NCBI GenBank assembly: GCA_015501055.1
Contig: JADNYV010000971.1
Span: forward strand, 1-11,652
Length of the DNA: 11,652 nt
Reading direction: 5' to 3'
From: Mucidula mucida
Taxonomy: Eukaryota > Basidiomycota > Agaricomycetes > Agaricales > Physalacriaceae
Shown here: positions 8,272-11,652 of the stretch, one piece after another
Numbering within the stretch: position 1 is the first letter of the stretch
Layout: every line of letters begins with the position of its first letter
Notes under the pieces: generated by a model
The model's input: only the letters and a program-made list of their open reading frames with translations
What the model was told of the DNA's origin: nothing
Databases searched by the model: none
Position numbers and translations under genes: made by a program

Positions 8272-9331
8272 TTACTGTGGATCTTCATCATCGCTTTCGT
8301 CGTGTGTCTGTGCTGGTGCCCCGAGGACATGACCTGAACCTGGCATTGCATTAACAGGCTCGTCGTCTTCGTCATCATCACTGCCATGGGGCTGGGGAGC
8401 TACTGCTGCCTTTTCCTTTGCAGCAGCACGAGCAGCTAGCCGTGCCTCTCGAGCTTGTCTTTCCCGCTGATCATTCTCTAGTTTGCTCTTCCTGTCATCC
8501 ATAAAAGCCAGTTTGACCTGACATGCAAGTAAGTAACACATGGTAATGCCACTCGAAAGACTCGCCTTCTCTGCAGCAGCTTGAGCTACAGCCTTCTCTG
8601 CCTTCTTCCCTAGATCAATTCGCTCTTGCTTTTCAGCCTCGAGCTTCAGCGCTTCTTGAAGTATAGCCTAATCGATGGACGAGGGTAAACATAATTGTAT
8701 AAAGTCCAATAGACTTTTGAGCGCACACAACCAATCTTCAAATCTTCGAAGCGGCGCGAGTTGAATGTGTAATATGGCTGAAAGTCGATAACCTAGATTC
8801 GGGTATATATGTAAGGACGTTAGAAGTGAGTGTGAAGGGGGCGTGTACCTCGGGGCGGAAACCAAGCTATAGGTGGGTGAGTGAATGGAATATGAATGGC
8901 GATGACAATTGCCTGACCTCAATGGCGTACTCCAACGCGCCCTTGCGATCCATGAGATTGCGCTTGATGACGCTGTTCGTCGGCTTGAACTGCCTGAATT
9001 TGAGATTCTCCGGCTCTCGTATCAGGTTCTCGCATATCGTCAACAGCGTCTGAAGGAAAATGGTAAAGCACAGCTCAAGTGCTCAATGGAAGAGCGGATG
9101 TACTTTGAGCGAGGCAAGCGCCTGGTCCTTGGGATTTGGGCGCATAATGCCTGGATCTACCATTCTGCGAAAGGTCTGGCGGCGTTCATGTTCGGCTGCG
9201 AGTTGGGCAACAGACTTTTGTGGCGGTAGTGATCGTGTCCGTCGTTCGACTGCCTCGGCTAGCGTGTCTGGTGAGATGTACGACGTGCTTGGAGTCTCTC
9301 CTAGCGTTTCTCCATGGCTATGTTGTGACAT
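8272..9331 (-). CDS. PUB-domain protein with coiled coil and acidic tail
   Basis: Minus-strand exons are 9104-9331, 8918-9049, 8727-8792, 8566-8667 and 8272-8517, all phase 0, giving 257 residues from ATG 9331. Introns are 54, 125, 59 and 48 nt. Residues about 65-145 match the PUB fold of PNGase and UBX-type adaptors, including LLTICENLIREPENLKFRQF, then FKPTNSVIKR, KGALEYAIE and FQPYYTFNSRRFEDLKIG. PUB domains bind the C-terminal tail of the Cdc48/p97 ATPase, so a role in ubiquitin- or p97-linked protein handling is likely. No UBX, UBA or transglutaminase region follows. Instead there is a Lys/Glu/Ala-rich helix (RQAREARLAARAAAKEKAA) and an acidic end (GSDDDEDDE, DESDDEDPQ). The last intron is a GC-AG candidate. 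If it is retained the frame stays open and the protein is 273 residues. Domain call is firm; partner is inferred. Confidence 0.83.
8518..8565 (-). other. Candidate GC-AG intron in the PUB-domain gene
   Basis: On the minus strand AAG is followed by GCGAGT, a form of the known GC donor. It runs 48 nt to TGTCAG, with TACTTAC as a possible branch site just upstream. Removal joins AAAEK to VKLAFMDDRKSK and keeps a continuous charged helix. Retention inserts 16 residues, including the hydrophobic run CYLLACQ, with no stop. Confidence 0.6.
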
Positions 9332-9568
9332 TATCGAACTGAGAGGCTGTAAGAGGAGGCGCTAATGACGGGGTCCGTCAAAGGCCTGTTTATGTACAAC
9401 ACACGATGAGTCAGCACCTCAAGCGGAACCGTTAAGCGCTGCACAAGTTGCAAGGATTTGAAAGGAGTGTTACAAAACAGCTAAGAAATATAATTAAAGC
9501 TAGCACTACTCGCTGTATCTAAATGCTGCTTCTTACATTAATCAGTAAATTACACGTCAAGACCAGAA
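9332..9568 (-). promoter_or_regulatory. Spacer: 3' side of lipase gene and 5' side of PUB gene
   Basis: These 237 bp separate two head-to-tail minus-strand genes, so they should hold the lipase terminator and the PUB-gene promoter. An AT-rich patch lies at about 9481-9500 (plus-strand TATAATTAAAG). I see no further coding signal. Confidence 0.4.
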
Positions 9569-11652
9569 TCAATCCGAGTCTGAAGACTCGGATCTCAGTT
9601 GGCTGTCATCATTGTCACGATATTCTGTGTTAGAACGATAGGACCGCTGGTTGGCGTCCTCTAGTTCAAGAGAGACGTCATCGTCAGAAGAGCTATCGCT
9701 GCTCCAGGACTGCTCTGTCCGCGGAGTCTCGTGCTCCTGAGGATGCTCTCGCAAACCGGCCAGTCGTAGGTTGGGGAACGAGTTTGTACGCAATCGTCGG
9801 AACAACCCATTGTTGTTCGGCATGCGCCCATACACTGCGTTCTGCTCTGTCTCGTCCCGACCACCGTGTTGGAGTAGATCGGCAACCCATTTCCTGCGCA
9901 CAGTCGAGGAACGTAGCGGGTCGTCTGTCATGTTGGCTTGAGGACTGTTCAAGTGGGTATTATGTCCCCGCCGGTAGAACCAGCGGGTACCGTTCGAGAA
10001 GGCTGTTTCGGCGTCGGTATCCACGGATAATGGAAGGTCTGAGCCAGTGGGAGGTGGTGTCAGCTTTTCATCTGGCTGAGCAGTCGCTGTATGCTTGTTC
10101 CGCAACATTTGGCGGACAGCCGTGCGTCCCAGATAGATCTGCTTTTCTATGCGCATTCTGTTGCCGATCATATGTAACTGGTGAAAGAAGTTAGAGGCAG
10201 GTTAAGGGCTGCTCATCCTCGACGTACTTTGGGCCAAGTGGACTAGCTTGCCCACTTTCATCATCCTGTCGAGATCTTCAACATCAGGATCGTCCAGTAT
10301 GCGCACCCAGTCCTGAAGAGATAAGCCCGAGATCCAATTCCAGGTTCAAACTCACTAAAGCTCGCGTCTTGGGCCAGATTCTGAAGATAGGCACGTTAAA
10401 TGCTATGTCAAGTTTGAGAGCCGAAGAACATACGTGATTGCTCCCTCGAACCGTTGAAGGAAGATACCTAGACCCAGTCTTGCCCAAGAATTTCTGGTAA
10501 AAGTTCAAGATCACGAATGACTTTGAAGTTCTTGGTCAACTCGTGCTTCAGCCACTGCTCCCCAGCCGAGAGAAGGAAATTGCCTCTCCAACCTGAGAGA
10601 TGTCAGATTGATTGAGCCTGGCAAAATAAACAACGTTCCAAACCTTTGCCTTTGCGATGGGCTACTGGTCGACCCGGTGATCCTCGAGGCGCGAAAAAGA
10701 ATAGATGAACATGGGGATTCACTTGGGAGACCACAGGATGGGTAACTGAAAGAACACGATGAATCCCTTTGACTGCAGACACATCGATGCGTCACGTACC
10801 GTTATAGTAAAGATTCAACGCTTGAAGCGGAATGTCAACCCTGTCGCGCTGGGCATCAGCAAATGACATAGTTGGAACGTCATCGAGTCAACATACCGGA
10901 GCGAGCCATCCTTCCACTTGCTTCCCCAGTTCCAAGGAACAGCAGTGCCATCTTTGAGTTTCTCCATAAGGACAACAGGATTCATGATTCCAGGGACAGC
11001 AGCCGACGCTAACAAGGTTGACCATATTATAGTATCAGGAGCGGTAACATAATTGAGAACTTTGGTTGGACTGTGGCGATCTGCAGGGATAACAGTGATA
11101 TTGAGAATGCGTCCGGTCCGCATATAGGCCTCCTTGAACGTCATCGAGCCTCTTGTGAACCAGGTGCTCTTGACGAACGTTAGAGAACGTTAGAGGGGAA
11201 AGGGTTCATAATCTGTATATATACGTACTTTACGCGCCCAACTAGAGAGAAAGTGAGCAATTGGTCGAACAGAACAAATTAGTACATACGTTACACTGTC
11301 AAAGCGAGCACCAGTTTCCCAGAGACGTTTCCCCCAAACAGAAAAAGGTTCATCACAGGCTGTCAGGCGCTCCGCAAGTTCGGGTATGAGAATTTCTTTC
11401 AATTCTTCTTCGGTGTAACACGCTGTGAGTGCGGCGATAAGACCCCCTGCGCTAGTTCCTGTAATGACCCGAGGCAGAACTCCTGCATCGAGGAAAGCTC
11501 GTACAACACCATAATGATCTGGATTGTGTGTAAACCAAGGATGCACGACGGAGGAAGTTATACTTACAATACCCAAGAGCAGCACCACCAGAAAGGCAGA
11601 GCGCAGATATACCTATAGAGTGTTGGCACGCTGTAATCCGATAGACGAACGA
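9569..11652 (-). CDS. Patatin-like triacylglycerol lipase (Tgl3/4/5-type), 5' partial, frame disrupted
   Basis: This family hydrolyses triacylglycerol or phospholipid acyl esters on lipid droplets through a Ser-Asp dyad. Visible are the oxyanion loop SGGAALGY, the nucleophile motif GTSAG (Ser codon 11451-11453) and the Asp of WKDGS (10908-10910). Family signatures include ASAAVPGI, NPVVLM, VPWNWGSKWKDGS, FFFAPRGSPGRPVAHRKGKG and LHMIGNRMRIEKQI. Exons: 11568-11652 (5' edge unsure), 11290-11518, 11229-11241, 10897-11168, 10800-10840, 10644-10745, 10434-10592, 10356-10380, 10228-10312 and 9569-10177. The N-terminal part lies outside the window. After LGQDW the frame meets TAG (10468-10470), while FLQRFEGAIT follows in another register. 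A second shift by one base occurs near 10235 between GKLV and TWPK. The catalytic part is intact. The C-terminal tail is Ser/Asp-rich (SSSDDDVSLELED). It is a recent pseudogene, a truncated form, or a sequence error. Confidence 0.8.
11229..11241 (-). other. 13-nt microexon in the lipase gene
   Basis: Between introns 11242-11289 (48 nt) and 11169-11228 (60 nt) lie 13 bases. They complete a Thr codon and add W-A-R-K, giving SVT-WARK-STWFTRGSMTF. That is the sequence expected for this lipase family at this point. Without the microexon the frame would break. Confidence 0.75.

Noticed and set aside
9784..10194. 136-codon plus-strand open frame opposite the lipase tail
   Set aside because: The minus-strand frame follows directly from conserved lipase sequence. 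The plus frame has no recognisable feature.

Overview
The window reads as nuclear DNA of a filamentous basidiomycete, most likely an agaricomycete. Genes are split by many short GT-AG introns, mostly 45-60 nt, often with a CTAAC/CTRAY-like branch site. The protein set also fits: a Tudor-less SMN, a P450, a PUB-domain protein and a Tgl-type patatin lipase. No RNA genes, transposons or CRISPR arrays were seen. The taxonomic call is inference, because no similarity search was possible.

Layout. (1) 1-653, plus strand: 3' part of an SMN (survival motor neuron) homologue with a Gemin2-binding helix and a C-terminal YG box. (2) 881-2694, minus strand: a cytochrome P450 that still has its C-helix, heme-Cys loop and C-terminal sequence, but is broken by frameshifts, stop codons, loss of the I-helix region and an ExxR to ExxH change. 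It is a decayed relic. (3) 2695-3203: upstream region between the divergently oriented relic and the next gene. (4) 3204-8231, plus strand: a 15-exon gene for a protein of about 1438 residues. It contains a tandem array of twelve homologous phase 1-1 exons. Every intron in the array splits the same Tyr codon in a YP-rich motif, so the repeat is only visible after splicing. Two further repeat types flank the array. (5) 8272-9331, minus strand: a PUB-domain protein with a coiled coil and acidic tail, ending 40 bp from gene 4, tail to tail. (6) 9569-11652, minus strand: a Tgl3/4/5-like patatin lipase, 5' end outside the window, with an apparently broken reading frame in its C-terminal region.

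The genes do not look like a pathway or cluster. They are snRNP assembly, a dead oxidative enzyme, a repetitive adaptor-like protein, a Cdc48/p97-type adaptor and a lipid-droplet lipase. The item most worth following is the spliced YP array. It yields up to 13 copies of YP-x4-YP-x2-YP-x4-YP. Many of these contain YP-x3-L/I, which resembles the ligand type bound by Bro1/ALIX/Rim20-family proteins, so a multivalent ESCRT or pH-signalling scaffold is a testable hypothesis.
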